Below, piece after piece: positions 13,597 to 23,427 of a DNA stretch of 24,594 bases (within the stretch, counting starts at the first letter, position 1; each line of letters begins with the position of its first letter). Origin of the DNA: CAYMKL01 sp964390805 (GTDB taxonomy: Bacteria > Chloroflexota > Anaerolineae > VGOG01); contig CAYMKL010000104.1 of assembly GCA_964390805.1 (NCBI GenBank), forward strand, positions 1 to 24,594, written 5' to 3'. The translations under genes and the position numbers were made by a program. A model generated the notes under the pieces. That model ran no database searches and had not been told where the DNA came from. It saw nothing but the letters and a program-made list of their open reading frames with translations.

Positions 13597-15219
13597 ATGA
13601 ACGACCAAGACAAGACAAAGGAGCAACTCAAAGATGAATTGGCAGAGCTGCGCCAACTGGTCGCCCAATTGCAGGCGGCGGATACCGAGCATAAGCGTGC
13701 AGCGGAGGCGCTGCGGGAGAACGAAGAACTGCTTCGGGCCACGCTCGAATCAACCGCCGATGGCATCCTCGTGATAGGCGAGGGTGGAAAGATGCTTCAC
13801 GCCAACACCCGGTTCGCCGAGCTGTGGCGGATACCGCAACTGGTTCTGGACTCGAGAGATGACGACACACTCCTCGCCTTCGTCCTGGATCAACTGCAGG
13901 ATCCAGAGGCTTTTCTCACGAGAGTTCGTTATCTGTACGGGTCATCAGAGCAGGATCTTGACATCCTTCAGTTCAAGGATGGCCGGGCCTTCGGGCGATT
14001 CTCCCGCCCGCTGCTCCAAGACGGCATGGTGGCCGGACGGGTTTGGTCTTTCCGAGACACCACCGAGCGCAAGCGGGCAAATGAGATGCTGCGCCGACGG
14101 GCCGAAGAATTGGCCGCGCTCCAGGCAACTGTGCTCGAGATCACCGCTCCGCACGTTTTACCCGCACTGCTCCAGACCATCACCGAGCGGGCCGCGCGGC
14201 TGCTAGACGCTCCAAGTGGCGGGCTGTACCTGTGCGATCCGGATCAAGGGGAAGCCCGCTGCGTGGTGAGCTACAATACGCCGAGTGATTACACCGGAAC
14301 AGTGCTCAAGTACGGTGAGGGTGCGGCTGGCATCGTAGCCCAGACCGGGGAGCCCCTGATCATTGATGATTACCGTACCTGGAATGGACGGGCCGCTGTC
14401 TACAAGGAGGAGCAGCCTTTCACGGCCGTGCTCAGCGTACCAATGATCTGGCAGGGTCAGGTGACAGGAGTGATCCACGTCCTGCACAACGTAGAAAGCC
14501 GGCGCTTCACACAGGCCGACCTGGAACTGCTGACTTTGTTCGCCAACCACGCAGCCATCGCTGTCGAGAATGCCCGACTCTACGAAAAGGCCCTCCAGGA
14601 CGCCAAGACCAAAGCCACCCTGCTGGACGAGGTCAATCACCGCGTCAATAACACCTTGGTCGCCATCATCGGCCTGCTGCACATCGAACAAAGCTACGCC
14701 GCGATGGCGGATTACGCCACGTATGAAGCCATCATCCAGAATCTGACCAACCGGGTAAGTGGACTGGCCACAGTGCATAGTCTGCTCTCCGCTTCTGAGT
14801 GGGCGCCCTTGCCGTTGAGCGACCTGGCCGGCCAGGTCATCAAGTCTGCCCTGGGGATGCGCCCCCGCGACAAGGAAGTCTTCATAGACGCGCCCCCCTC
14901 CCCGGTGCAAGTAACGCCCGACCAGGTGCACAACCTGGCGATAGTGATCAACGAACTGGCGACCAACACCATCCGACACACCCTGCCGGGGCGCAGCACA
15001 GCACGCATCAGCGTTCGCATCACCCTGGAGGACGACGCGATTCTATTCGAGTATCGGGACGATGGGCCGGGCTATCCAGAGGATGTGTTGCAGTTGGAGC
15101 GCCACGCGGTAGGGTTTGACTTGATACGGAACCTGGTACACAAGAGCTTGCGAGGGGAACTGTCATTACACAACGATGAGGGGGCGGTGACTGTCATTCG
15201 ATTCCCAGCCCGGGCATAG
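13597..15219 (+). CDS. Soluble PAS-GAF sensor histidine kinase (HisKA_2)
   Basis: This 540-aa kinase has no membrane segment, so it senses a cytoplasmic signal. A coiled coil (about 5-35) leads to a PAS domain (about 40-155, ending DTTERKRAN), a GAF domain (about 165-325), the HisKA_2 dimerisation helix with H348 in VNHRVNN, and an HATPase_c domain with N452/N457 (NELATNTIRH) and the G1 box DDGPG at 488-492. The ATG at 13597 is preferred to a GTG at 13558 that lies in repeat DNA. It ends 12 bp before the receiver-containing giant, whose ribosome site overlaps its stop codon; the giant's D58 is the likely phosphate acceptor. Confidence 0.92.
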   Translation: MNDQDKTKEQLKDELAELRQLVAQLQAADTEHKRAAEALRENEELLRATLESTADGILVIGEGGKMLHANTRFAELWRIPQLVLDSRDDDTLLAFVLDQLQDPEAFLTRVRYLYGSSEQDLDILQFKDGRAFGRFSRPLLQDGMVAGRVWSFRDTTERKRANEMLRRRAEELAALQATVLEITAPHVLPALLQTITERAARLLDAPSGGLYLCDPDQGEARCVVSYNTPSDYTGTVLKYGEGAAGIVAQTGEPLIIDDYRTWNGRAAVYKEEQPFTAVLSVPMIWQGQVTGVIHVLHNVESRRFTQADLELLTLFANHAAIAVENARLYEKALQDAKTKATLLDEVNHRVNNTLVAIIGLLHIEQSYAAMADYATYEAIIQNLTNRVSGLATVHSLLSASEWAPLPLSDLAGQVIKSALGMRPRDKEVFIDAPPSPVQVTPDQVHNLAIVINELATNTIRHTLPGRSTARISVRITLEDDAILFEYRDDGPGYPEDVLQLERHAVGFDLIRNLVHKSLRGELSLHNDEGAVTVIRFPARA

Positions 15220-15231
15220 GAGGCACAGCGA

Positions 15232-18200
15232 ATGAACAATCAAAAAAACGTCCGGGTGCTGATCGCCGAAGACGACTACTTGATCAGCAAATCAACCGCG
15301 GCGCTGTTGAAGAGGATGGGATATACCGTCGTCGGGCAAGCACTCGACGGCCGGGAGGCTGTCGAGATGACCCAGTCTCTGCGGCCCGACGTGATCCTGA
15401 TGGACGTCAAGATGCCCGTTATGGACGGGATCGAGGCCATTCAACACATCTATGAGACCTGCCCCACGCCAGTGGTGGCGCTGACGGCCTATGCCACGTC
15501 GGAAGTGACCGAACAGGCCATCGCCGCAGGCACCGGAGCCTACCTGACCAAACCAGCCAGCCCGCCCCAGATGGAACGGGCCATCAACATCACCATGGCC
15601 CGCTTTGCCGACATGATGGAACTGCGCCGTCTGAACGCCGAGCTACAGGCCGAGATCGCCGAGCACAAGCGGACGGAGGAGGCTCTAAAGGAGTCTGAAG
15701 AACGCTATAGAGACCTGGTTGAGAAAGCAGGCATCGCCATTCTGCTGGACGATGAGGAAGGCGGTTTCCAATACTTCAATGAGACATTTGCAAAGTGGTT
15801 TGGGTACTCCGTTGAAGAGATGAAGCAACAGTCAATCCGAACACTTGTCCATCCTGACGACGTTGACAGGGTCATGGAATCTCATACGGGACGCATTGAA
15901 GGCCGAAAGACTCCATCGAGATACGAATTCAGAGGAGTCGGAAAAGATGGTTCTATCAGATACCTGGAAGTGGATGCTGTTGAGTTAAAAGACGGAGATA
16001 GCACAATCGGCACCAGTTCGTGCTTATGGGACATCACCGATCGCAAACGGACGGAGGAGGCCCTGCGTGAGAGTGAGGAGAAGTACCGCGACCTGGTAGA
16101 GAACATTAACGATGTCCTCTATACCACTGACGAGAATGGACTGATGACCTATATCAGTCCCGCCATAGAACCGCTCAGCGGATATAGCCCGTCGGATGTC
16201 ATTGGCCGACCTTTCGTTGAGTTCCTCTATCCGGAAGACTCGCCCCGCATCATGAAGCAGTTTCAGAAGGTCATGTCTGGCCACATGCAGCCAAGTGAGT
16301 ACCGGATTGTGACCAAGTCTGGTGAAATCCGCTGGGTGAGGTCTTCCAGCCGGCCGATCTTTGCTGAGAATCGTCCTATTGGCTTGCGAGGATTGCTGAC
16401 AGACATCACTGAGCGCAAGCGGGCGGAGGAGGCTTTGAGGGAGTCCCACGAACGGTTCCTCACCATAGTAGACGGAATAGACGCGGACGTTTACGTTGCC
16501 GACATGGACACCTGCGAAATCCTGTTCATGAACGAGCACATGCGAGACAGCTTTGGCCACGATCTGGTCGGGAAAATCTGTTGGGATGTGTTCCGCGGTG
16601 AATCTGGGCCTTGCGGTCACTGCACCAACGACAAGCTGGTTGACGCCGACGGCAACCCTATCGGAGTATATGTCTGGGAAGGACAGAACCCGATCACTGG
16701 AAATTGGTACATGAACTATGATCGAGCCATCAAATGGATTGATGGCCGCCTTGTCCGGTTGCAGATTGCTACGGACATCACCGAGCGCAAGCGGGCGGAG
16801 GAGGCGCTGCAGGAAAGCGAAGCGCGCTATCGCGCCGTCGTCGAGGATCAGACGGAGCTAATCTGTCGCTTCCAGCCCGATGGAACGCTGACCTTTATGA
16901 ACGAAGCCTACTGTCGCTATTTCGGCAAGAGACGTGAGGAGTTGATTGGAAATAGCTGCATGTCACTCATTCCCGAAGAGGACCGGGAAACTGCCGCCAA
17001 TCAATTCACCTCCCTATCCGCGGAGAACCCCACCACAACCTACGAACACCGAGTTTTGGCGGCCGGCGATAGGATTCGTTGGCAGCAGTGGACCGACCGG
17101 GCGATATTCGATGAGCGGGGCCGCATCGTCGAATACCAATCAGTGGGGCGCGACATCACCGAGCGCAGGCAGGCACAAGAAGAGATTGAACAACGCAACC
17201 GGGAGCTGGCGGCCCTCAACGTCATCACTGGTGCGATGATGCAAAGCGCACTGGACCTGGATGAGGTGCTGCAGCGAACAGCAGATGGCATTGTGGAGGG
17301 GCTCGGTTGCAACACTGCATTCATACTCTTGCTGGATGAAGAAAAGGAAGTCTTCAAAGGCAGTGCAATTTCCGCAAAGGCCAAGATCCTGGCGAAAATG
17401 AATGCTCTGGTCGGCTTCCCTCTTCTCCAAATCAACGTCCCAGCCAAAAGCGATTTCAATGAGGCCATGAGCAACCTCTTGAACAATCGGATAACGATCA
17501 AACACGATTTCTACGAGCTGGTCAGCCCTTACTTGGGTAAGCGCGTTTGTTTCGCCATACAGAAGCTCATGGACTCCAAGACGTTCTTCACCATGCCGCT
17601 GCTGGCAAAGGGGAAAACGATTGGAGGCATCATCGCCTCAACACCGGATAAGTTAACCGAGAAAGATACAGAGAAGCTAATGACCTTCGCCAACCAGGCC
17701 GCCATCGCCATTGAGAACGCCCAGCTCTTCAAGGAGACACGCCAGCTCAGCGAAGAACTGGCTGCTCTCAACGTCATCAGTCAAGACATCACTTCCAGCC
17801 TAGACCTAGATGAGACCTTGCAGCGAATCGCAGATAGCACGCGATGGTTGACGGTAGCCCGGCGCAGTCGCATTCTGCTCATCAACTCCCAGGCACGCCA
17901 GTTGCTCAAGGATGTGAACTCCGGCTATCCCCCGGAGGAGAAAGGGACCTACGACTACGAGCGGTTCGAGCAGGGGATCAGCGGTTGGGTGGCCTGCGAG
18001 AAACGATCAGCCCTCGTTCCCGATGTGCTGGCCGACGAACGCTCTGTAGGCCGGAGCCGAGCCGCCTCCGCCCGCCATGGCACCAAATCGGTGTTGGTGT
18101 CGCCGCTCATAGTTCGGGGAGAGGTGATTGGTACGCTCGCTGCCGTGAACCTCCGTGAGGATCCCACCTTCACTGCGGAGGTCATGGCTCTAGTGGAGCA

Positions 18201-21200
18201 GTTGGCAGCCCAGGCCGCCATTGCCATCGAGAACGCCCGACTGTACCAGGAGACCCAGCAACGTGCCCTGGAACAGGAGACGCTGCGGGAAGCGGCGCTG
18301 GCGCTAACCACCGCCCTGGATCGGAACAGGGTGATCGAGCGCATCCTGGCCCAGTTACAGCGGGTAGTACCCTACGATAGCGCATCGGTGCAGTTGCTCA
18401 GGGAGGACCGCATGGAACTCGTGGGCGGGCGTGGCTTTCCCAACTTGTCGGACCTGCTGGGCATCTCGTTCCCGGCTGACGGCGACAACCCCAACAGCGA
18501 GGTGATCCGCACCCGAGCTCCCTTCATCGTGAAGGACGCCTCAACCGTGTACGAGGGATTTCAAACAGGCCCACACCAGCAGACCGTTATCCGCTCCTGG
18601 CTGGGAGTGCCGATGCTGGTCGGCGAGCGGCTAGTAGGGATGATCGCGCTGGACAAGAGTGAGCCGGCGTTCTACACCCAGGAGCACGCACGACTGGCCG
18701 AGGCGTTTGCTGCCCAGGCCGCCGTCGCCTTCGAGAACGCGCGGCTGTTCGAGGAGACGCAGCAACGTATGGCGGAGTTGGACGCACTGCGGCACATCAG
18801 CCTGCAGCTCACCTCCTCGCTGGATCTGGCCGACGTGCTGGACAGCATTGCTGAAAACACATTGTCTCTGGTTGGAGCCACCAACTGTCACATCTACCTC
18901 TATGACGAGACCAGCGAGACCTTCACCTTCGGCGCTGCGCTGTGGCAGGATGGGCGACGAGAGGCGGCAGTGAAGACGCCGCGTCGCGACGGTCTCACCG
19001 CCAGCGTGGTCCGAGAGGGCCAAGCCGTGGTCATCAACGACGCCCCTCAGCATCCTCTCTACACCAGCCCTGAGGCACGGAAGTGGGGTTTGCAGGCCAT
19101 CGCCATCTTCCCCCTCAAGCGAGCGGGGCGGGTATTGGGGGTGTTCTCCATCGCTTTCCTTACACCCCACACCTTCAGCCAGGAGGAACTGCGGGTGCTG
19201 GGGCTGCTGGCCGACCAAGCTGCCATAGCCATCGAGAACGCGCGGCTCTTCACCGAGGCCGAACAGCGAGCCACAGAGCTATCCACCATGCTGGAAGTAG
19301 CCAGAGCTGTCTCGTCCACCCTCGATCTCGAAGAAGTGCTGGCTCTCATCGCTGAACAGGTGGCTAAGACTATCGGGGCGACCGGCTGCACCCTGTCCCG
19401 GTGGGATCGAGAAGCCGATGCTGTCGTGACCTTGACCCAGTGGCGTCAAAGGTGGACTGAATGGGCCGCCGAGCCGGGGGTCAGCTATGCTTTGGATGAT
19501 TTCCCAATCACTCGCGCCGTGCTAGAGAAGCGCCAGCCCATCACCATCCAGGCCACGGATCCTGACGCTGATCCGGCCGAATTAGCCCTCATGCAACAAG
19601 CCGGCGTCGCTAGCGTGCTTATGCTGCCCCTGGTCGTCGGTGAGCGGGTCATCGGTCTGGTGGAATTGGATGAGACCGAACGCGGGCGGGAATTCACAGC
19701 CGCCGAAATCCGTCTATGTCAGGCATTGGCCGATCAGGTAGCCGTGGCCATTGAGAACGCGCGGCTCTTCGACGAGGAGAAGCGAAGAAGCGCCCAACTG
19801 GCGCTGATCAGCGAGGTGAGCGAGAAAGCGGCCTCCATCCTGGATTCGGATAGGCTGATGCAAGAGGTGACCAGTTCCATCCAGGAGAGCTTCAACTACT
19901 ACAACGCGGCCCTTTTGCTCTTAGACGACGAACGCCGCGAATTGGTGATGCGGGCCATAGCCGGTGGCTTCGGACACATGGCGCCGGGCGAATACCGCCA
20001 ATCCATAGAGCAGGGCCTTGCCGGCTTTGTGGCCAGGACGGGCAAGTCCTGGCTAGCCAGCGACGTCAGCCAGGATCCCCACTACATCAAGGGACTCTCA
20101 GAGGAGGTCCTGACTGGATCGGAGTTAGGCGTTCCCATCAAGCTCGGCGATAAGGTACTCGGTGTCCTGGTGGTGCAAAGCACTCACCTTAACGATTTCG
20201 ATCAATCGGACGTGGTGGCTATGGAAGCGGTGGCCGACCGGATTGCCATCGCTATCCAGAACGCCCGTCTGTACGAGGAAACACAACAGCAATCGGAACG
20301 CCTGGCTCAGACGCTGGCGGTCAGCGAGTTGTTGCACCGTGATCTGGAGCTGGAGCAGTTGCTGGAGCAGATCGCCCAGGGCACAGTGGGGCTGGGCTTC
20401 CGCCGGGCGGTGATAAACGTCTGCCAGCCGGGACAGGACGTGGTAAGAGTGCGGGCTATGGCTGGCGTGGAGGGGGCAGATCGCGAGGTGCTTATGGGCG
20501 CTACCTACCACTGGTCCGATTTCCAGTCCCTCATGCAGGAACGGTTCCGGATAAGCCGATCCTACCTTATCCGCTACGAGGAGGTGGATTGGGAGAGAGA
20601 TTTTCGGGGTGTCGTGGTCGTCCCTCGCAGAGAAGATCGCGGGCTTGGCTACTGGCATCCTGAGGACATGCTCCTGGTACCACTGTGGGGCTCTCGCGGC
20701 GAGCTGGTGGGACTGCTGTCGGTGGATGAGCCGGTAGATGGCCTTCTGCCTGACTTGAATACCGTCCAGACACTGGAGGCCTTCGCCAACCAAGCCGCCA
20801 CTGCCATCGAAAACGCTCGCCTCTTCGAACAGCTCGAAAAGCGCCGAGTGTACCTGGAACGGGTGCTGGGAGCCGCCCCCGACGCCATCGTTACCCTGGA
20901 TGCCCACCATCGGGTCGTGGAATGGAACTCCGGCGCAGAGAGGTTGTTCGGCTACTCACGGGAGGAGGCGATCGGTCGAGAACTTGACCACCTGGTCACC
21001 AAGCCTGATGTGTTTGAGGAAGCAATCGAGTTTACGCAGGTAGTCATGAGCGGGATGGAAGTACCTCCCACAGAGATCGTCCGTTATCGGAAGGACGGCT
21101 CTCCCGTGGATGTCCTCTTAGCCGGCTCCCCCATCTTGGTGGGGGACGAGCTGATCGGGGCAGTCGCCGTCTACACCGACATCACTGCACGCAAGCGAAT

Positions 21201-21690
21201 GGAGAAGACACTGCGCGCCCTGGCCCTGGTTGACGACCTCACGAACCTGTACAACCGGCGCGGATTCTTAGCCCTGGCCGAACAGCAGTTGAAGGCAGCC
21301 CACCGGGCGAAGAGGAGAATGATCCTGCTATTTGCCGACTTTGACGGTCTTAAGCAGATTAACGATGCCTTTGGCCACTCCGGGGGAGACCGGGCCTTGA
21401 TCGAGACCGCCAATGTCCTCAGAGAGACCTTTCGCGAGTCGGATATCATCGCTCGCATCGGCGGGGATGAGTTTGTGGTTCTGGCGGTGGAAACCGATAG
21501 CGTTGGCCCCGAGGTCCTTGTCGCTCGTTTGCAAGGGTGTCTAAAGACCGGCAACGCAAGAGTAGGCCACCTCTACGAATTATCGTTAAGTGTGGGCATA
21601 GCCCATTATGACCCAGAAAACCCCTGTTCCATTGATGAACTGCTGGCCCGGGCGGATAGAGCGATGTACGAGAAGAAACGGGGCGAGTAG
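15232..21690 (+). CDS. Giant REC-PAS4-GAF7-PAS-GGDEF response regulator, diguanylate cyclase
   Basis: This 2152-aa soluble protein (roughly 240 kDa) reads in order: receiver domain 7-120 with D58 in ILMDVKMP, acidic E13/D14/D15, T85 and K107; PAS domains at about 150-275, 280-398, 403-520 and 526-650; seven GAF domains at about 660-828, 835-1000, 1008-1168, 1178-1335, 1345-1508, 1518-1676 and 1688-1860; a fifth PAS at about 1871-1990; and a GGDEF domain at about 1995-2152. The cyclase motif GGDEF is at 2077-2081 and the product-inhibition site RESD at 2068-2071, five residues before it, so c-di-GMP synthesis with feedback control is expected. The third PAS carries C450, C461 and C464 (C-x10-C-x2-C), a possible metal or redox site. 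TAGGAGG 8 nt before the ATG overlaps the kinase stop. Confidence 0.93.
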   Translation: MNNQKNVRVLIAEDDYLISKSTAALLKRMGYTVVGQALDGREAVEMTQSLRPDVILMDVKMPVMDGIEAIQHIYETCPTPVVALTAYATSEVTEQAIAAGTGAYLTKPASPPQMERAINITMARFADMMELRRLNAELQAEIAEHKRTEEALKESEERYRDLVEKAGIAILLDDEEGGFQYFNETFAKWFGYSVEEMKQQSIRTLVHPDDVDRVMESHTGRIEGRKTPSRYEFRGVGKDGSIRYLEVDAVELKDGDSTIGTSSCLWDITDRKRTEEALRESEEKYRDLVENINDVLYTTDENGLMTYISPAIEPLSGYSPSDVIGRPFVEFLYPEDSPRIMKQFQKVMSGHMQPSEYRIVTKSGEIRWVRSSSRPIFAENRPIGLRGLLTDITERKRAEEALRESHERFLTIVDGIDADVYVADMDTCEILFMNEHMRDSFGHDLVGKICWDVFRGESGPCGHCTNDKLVDADGNPIGVYVWEGQNPITGNWYMNYDRAIKWIDGRLVRLQIATDITERKRAEEALQESEARYRAVVEDQTELICRFQPDGTLTFMNEAYCRYFGKRREELIGNSCMSLIPEEDRETAANQFTSLSAENPTTTYEHRVLAAGDRIRWQQWTDRAIFDERGRIVEYQSVGRDITERRQAQEEIEQRNRELAALNVITGAMMQSALDLDEVLQRTADGIVEGLGCNTAFILLLDEEKEVFKGSAISAKAKILAKMNALVGFPLLQINVPAKSDFNEAMSNLLNNRITIKHDFYELVSPYLGKRVCFAIQKLMDSKTFFTMPLLAKGKTIGGIIASTPDKLTEKDTEKLMTFANQAAIAIENAQLFKETRQLSEELAALNVISQDITSSLDLDETLQRIADSTRWLTVARRSRILLINSQARQLLKDVNSGYPPEEKGTYDYERFEQGISGWVACEKRSALVPDVLADERSVGRSRAASARHGTKSVLVSPLIVRGEVIGTLAAVNLREDPTFTAEVMALVEQLAAQAAIAIENARLYQETQQRALEQETLREAALALTTALDRNRVIERILAQLQRVVPYDSASVQLLREDRMELVGGRGFPNLSDLLGISFPADGDNPNSEVIRTRAPFIVKDASTVYEGFQTGPHQQTVIRSWLGVPMLVGERLVGMIALDKSEPAFYTQEHARLAEAFAAQAAVAFENARLFEETQQRMAELDALRHISLQLTSSLDLADVLDSIAENTLSLVGATNCHIYLYDETSETFTFGAALWQDGRREAAVKTPRRDGLTASVVREGQAVVINDAPQHPLYTSPEARKWGLQAIAIFPLKRAGRVLGVFSIAFLTPHTFSQEELRVLGLLADQAAIAIENARLFTEAEQRATELSTMLEVARAVSSTLDLEEVLALIAEQVAKTIGATGCTLSRWDREADAVVTLTQWRQRWTEWAAEPGVSYALDDFPITRAVLEKRQPITIQATDPDADPAELALMQQAGVASVLMLPLVVGERVIGLVELDETERGREFTAAEIRLCQALADQVAVAIENARLFDEEKRRSAQLALISEVSEKAASILDSDRLMQEVTSSIQESFNYYNAALLLLDDERRELVMRAIAGGFGHMAPGEYRQSIEQGLAGFVARTGKSWLASDVSQDPHYIKGLSEEVLTGSELGVPIKLGDKVLGVLVVQSTHLNDFDQSDVVAMEAVADRIAIAIQNARLYEETQQQSERLAQTLAVSELLHRDLELEQLLEQIAQGTVGLGFRRAVINVCQPGQDVVRVRAMAGVEGADREVLMGATYHWSDFQSLMQERFRISRSYLIRYEEVDWERDFRGVVVVPRREDRGLGYWHPEDMLLVPLWGSRGELVGLLSVDEPVDGLLPDLNTVQTLEAFANQAATAIENARLFEQLEKRRVYLERVLGAAPDAIVTLDAHHRVVEWNSGAERLFGYSREEAIGRELDHLVTKPDVFEEAIEFTQVVMSGMEVPPTEIVRYRKDGSPVDVLLAGSPILVGDELIGAVAVYTDITARKRMEKTLRALALVDDLTNLYNRRGFLALAEQQLKAAHRAKRRMILLFADFDGLKQINDAFGHSGGDRALIETANVLRETFRESDIIARIGGDEFVVLAVETDSVGPEVLVARLQGCLKTGNARVGHLYELSLSVGIAHYDPENPCSIDELLARADRAMYEKKRGE
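16030..17180 (+). repeat. Direct repeats at PAS-domain junctions
   Basis: The DNA for the PAS-to-PAS linker (GACATCACCGAGCGCAAGCGG and neighbours, coding DITERKRAEEAL) recurs at 16030, 16402, 16774 and 17152, with spacings of 372, 372 and 378 bp. Related copies sit at 21178 and, in the kinase gene, at 14055. The regular period shows growth by tandem duplication of PAS modules. Confidence 0.8.
17701..20817 (+). repeat. Direct repeats at GAF-domain junctions
   Basis: The GAF-end sequence coding for AAIAIENARL recurs at 17701, 18217, 18721, 19222, 19741, 20245 and 20797, giving periods of 516, 504, 501, 519, 504 and 552 bp. A further copy lies in the kinase gene at 14554. Linker DNA is much more alike than the domain cores, which fits old duplications with diverged sensing pockets. 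Confidence 0.8.
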
Positions 21691-21714
21691 AAGCATTAGC
21701 TCAAGGAGGCAAAA

Positions 21715-22518
21715 GTGAAAGTTTACATCTCGTGCGACATGGAAGGCATCTCAGGCGTAGTAGCCGGCAAGCAAACCGAGATGAACGGCGAGGAGTACAA
21801 ACGGGCTCAAAAGCTGATGACGAGCGAGGTCAACGCCGCCATCGAGGGAGCTTTGGCCGGCGGGGCCAGCGAGATTCTGGTCAACGACTCCCACGGCTCC
21901 ATGCGCAACATCCTCATCGAGGAACTGAATCCCAGCGCCCAGCTCATCTCCGGCTCGCCCAAGCCACTCTCGATGATGCAAGGGATTGACGAGAGCTTCG
22001 ACGCCGCCTTTTTCATCGGCTACCATGCTCAAGCTGGCACTGCCCACAGCGTGCTGGACCACACCTACTCCGGCATCGTCTACCAGGTGAGCCTGAATGG
22101 CCAGCCGATGGGCGAGACGGGGCTCAACGCCGCCCTGGCCGGACACTTCGGCGTGCCGGTGGTTTTGGTGACTGGGGATAAGCTGTTAGTAGAAGAGGCC
22201 GTGGCTCTGCTGGAGAGAGTGGAAGGCGTGGCCGTCAAGGAGAGCTACGGCCGCTACGCAGCCAAATGCTTGGTGCCAGATGCAGCCCACCATCTCATCC
22301 ACGAGGCCGCTCTGAGGGCGGTTCTAAGATGCGAGCAACCCTTCATCGTCGAGCCACCCATCACCCTGGCAGTGGACTTCACCTCCAGCGCGCACCTGGA
22401 CATGGCAGAGCTCATCCCTGGCAGCCGCCGCAGCGGCGGGAGGCACATCGAGTACACCCACGATGATCTCCTCACCGCGTACAAGGTTTGGCGGGCCATG
22501 CTGAAGTTGGCGCGGTAG
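21715..22518 (+). CDS. dppA: D-aminopeptidase, DppA family
   Basis: This 267-aa zinc peptidase would release D-amino acids (classically D-Ala) from short peptides. The metal ligands known from the Bacillus enzyme are all recognisable: D8 and E10 in SCDMEG, H60 in NDSHG, H104 in GYHA and E134 in GETGLN, with the catalytic H116 in DHTYSG. Such enzymes form a decameric ring with an internal active-site chamber. The start is GTG at 21715, with AAGGAGG 5 nt upstream and the typical opening MKVYISCDMEG. It lies 24 bp after the signalling giant and 12 bp before a permease gene. A role in peptidoglycan peptide recycling is plausible. Confidence 0.93.
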   Translation: MKVYISCDMEGISGVVAGKQTEMNGEEYKRAQKLMTSEVNAAIEGALAGGASEILVNDSHGSMRNILIEELNPSAQLISGSPKPLSMMQGIDESFDAAFFIGYHAQAGTAHSVLDHTYSGIVYQVSLNGQPMGETGLNAALAGHFGVPVVLVTGDKLLVEEAVALLERVEGVAVKESYGRYAAKCLVPDAAHHLIHEAALRAVLRCEQPFIVEPPITLAVDFTSSAHLDMAELIPGSRRSGGRHIEYTHDDLLTAYKVWRAMLKLAR

Positions 22519-22530
22519 ATAGCAAACTCG

Positions 22531-23421
22531 ATGAGTGACTCTCCAAGCATCAAACCCTACCTGGGGCTTGCGATAGGGATACTAGCCGTCTCCTTCGCCT
22601 CCATCTTCATCCGCTTGGCCGAGGCCCCATCGCTGGTCATCGCCGCCTCTCGCCTGACCATCGCTTCCCTGATCCTGGCCCCAGCAGCCTTCATCAGGGC
22701 CAGAGAGGAGCTGCGGTCTCTCACCAAGGGAGATCTGGAACTGGCTCTCCTCTCTGGTCTGTTCCTGGGCCTGCACTTCGCCACCTGGATAAGCTCCCTG
22801 GAATACACCTCGGTGGCGAGCTCAGTGGTCTTCGTCAGCACCAGCCCCATGTTCGTCGGACTGGCCTCCCATTTCCTATTGAAAGAAAGGGTGTCGCGGC
22901 AGATGTTCGCGGGGATAGCAATATCCGTGCTGGGGGGGATGATCATCGGCTACGGCGACTTCGGCCTGGGCGTGAGGGAGCTTTTCGGCGATTTCCTGGC
23001 CCTCGCGGGGGCGGTGACGGTTTCCGTCTACTTGCTGGTGGGAAGAAAGCTGCGCCGACATCTGTCACTCCTATCGTACATCTTCTTGGTTTACACCACG
23101 GCAGCGGCCTTCCTGATCATGCTATGCCTGGCCATGGGACATTCATTCTCGGGTTACTCCCAGCAGACTTACCTGATGTTCTTTCTGCTGGCCATAGCGC
23201 CTCAGATCATCGGCCACTCATCCTACAACTGGGCACTGAAGTACCTCCCTGCCACTTTCGTGGGAGTAGCCACCCTGGGCGAGCCCATCGGCTCAACTAT
23301 CCTGGCCTACTTTGCCCTGAAAGAGACCCCCACCCTGGCCAAGCTCAGCGGCGGCGTGCTGATCCTGGCCGGTATCTACGTTTCCTCCCGCGCCGAGAGC
23401 GTGGCGGAGGCAGAAGGATAG
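22531..23421 (+). CDS. EamA/DMT-family permease
   Basis: This 296-aa integral membrane protein has about ten hydrophobic helices in two EamA repeats (about residues 8-140 and 150-287). Typical landmarks are FASIFIRLAE in the first helix, a TSVASSVVFVSTSPMFVGL segment at the end of repeat one, and TLGEPIGSTILAYFALKE followed by GGVLILAGIY in repeat two. Members export amino acids or other small metabolites; the substrate cannot be told from sequence. The ribosome site is weak, and with a 12-bp gap to dppA translation is probably coupled. Export of D-amino acids or peptide products made by DppA is one possibility suggested only by context. Confidence 0.92.
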   Translation: MSDSPSIKPYLGLAIGILAVSFASIFIRLAEAPSLVIAASRLTIASLILAPAAFIRAREELRSLTKGDLELALLSGLFLGLHFATWISSLEYTSVASSVVFVSTSPMFVGLASHFLLKERVSRQMFAGIAISVLGGMIIGYGDFGLGVRELFGDFLALAGAVTVSVYLLVGRKLRRHLSLLSYIFLVYTTAAAFLIMLCLAMGHSFSGYSQQTYLMFFLLAIAPQIIGHSSYNWALKYLPATFVGVATLGEPIGSTILAYFALKETPTLAKLSGGVLILAGIYVSSRAESVAEAEG

Positions 23422-23427
23422 ATCGAG

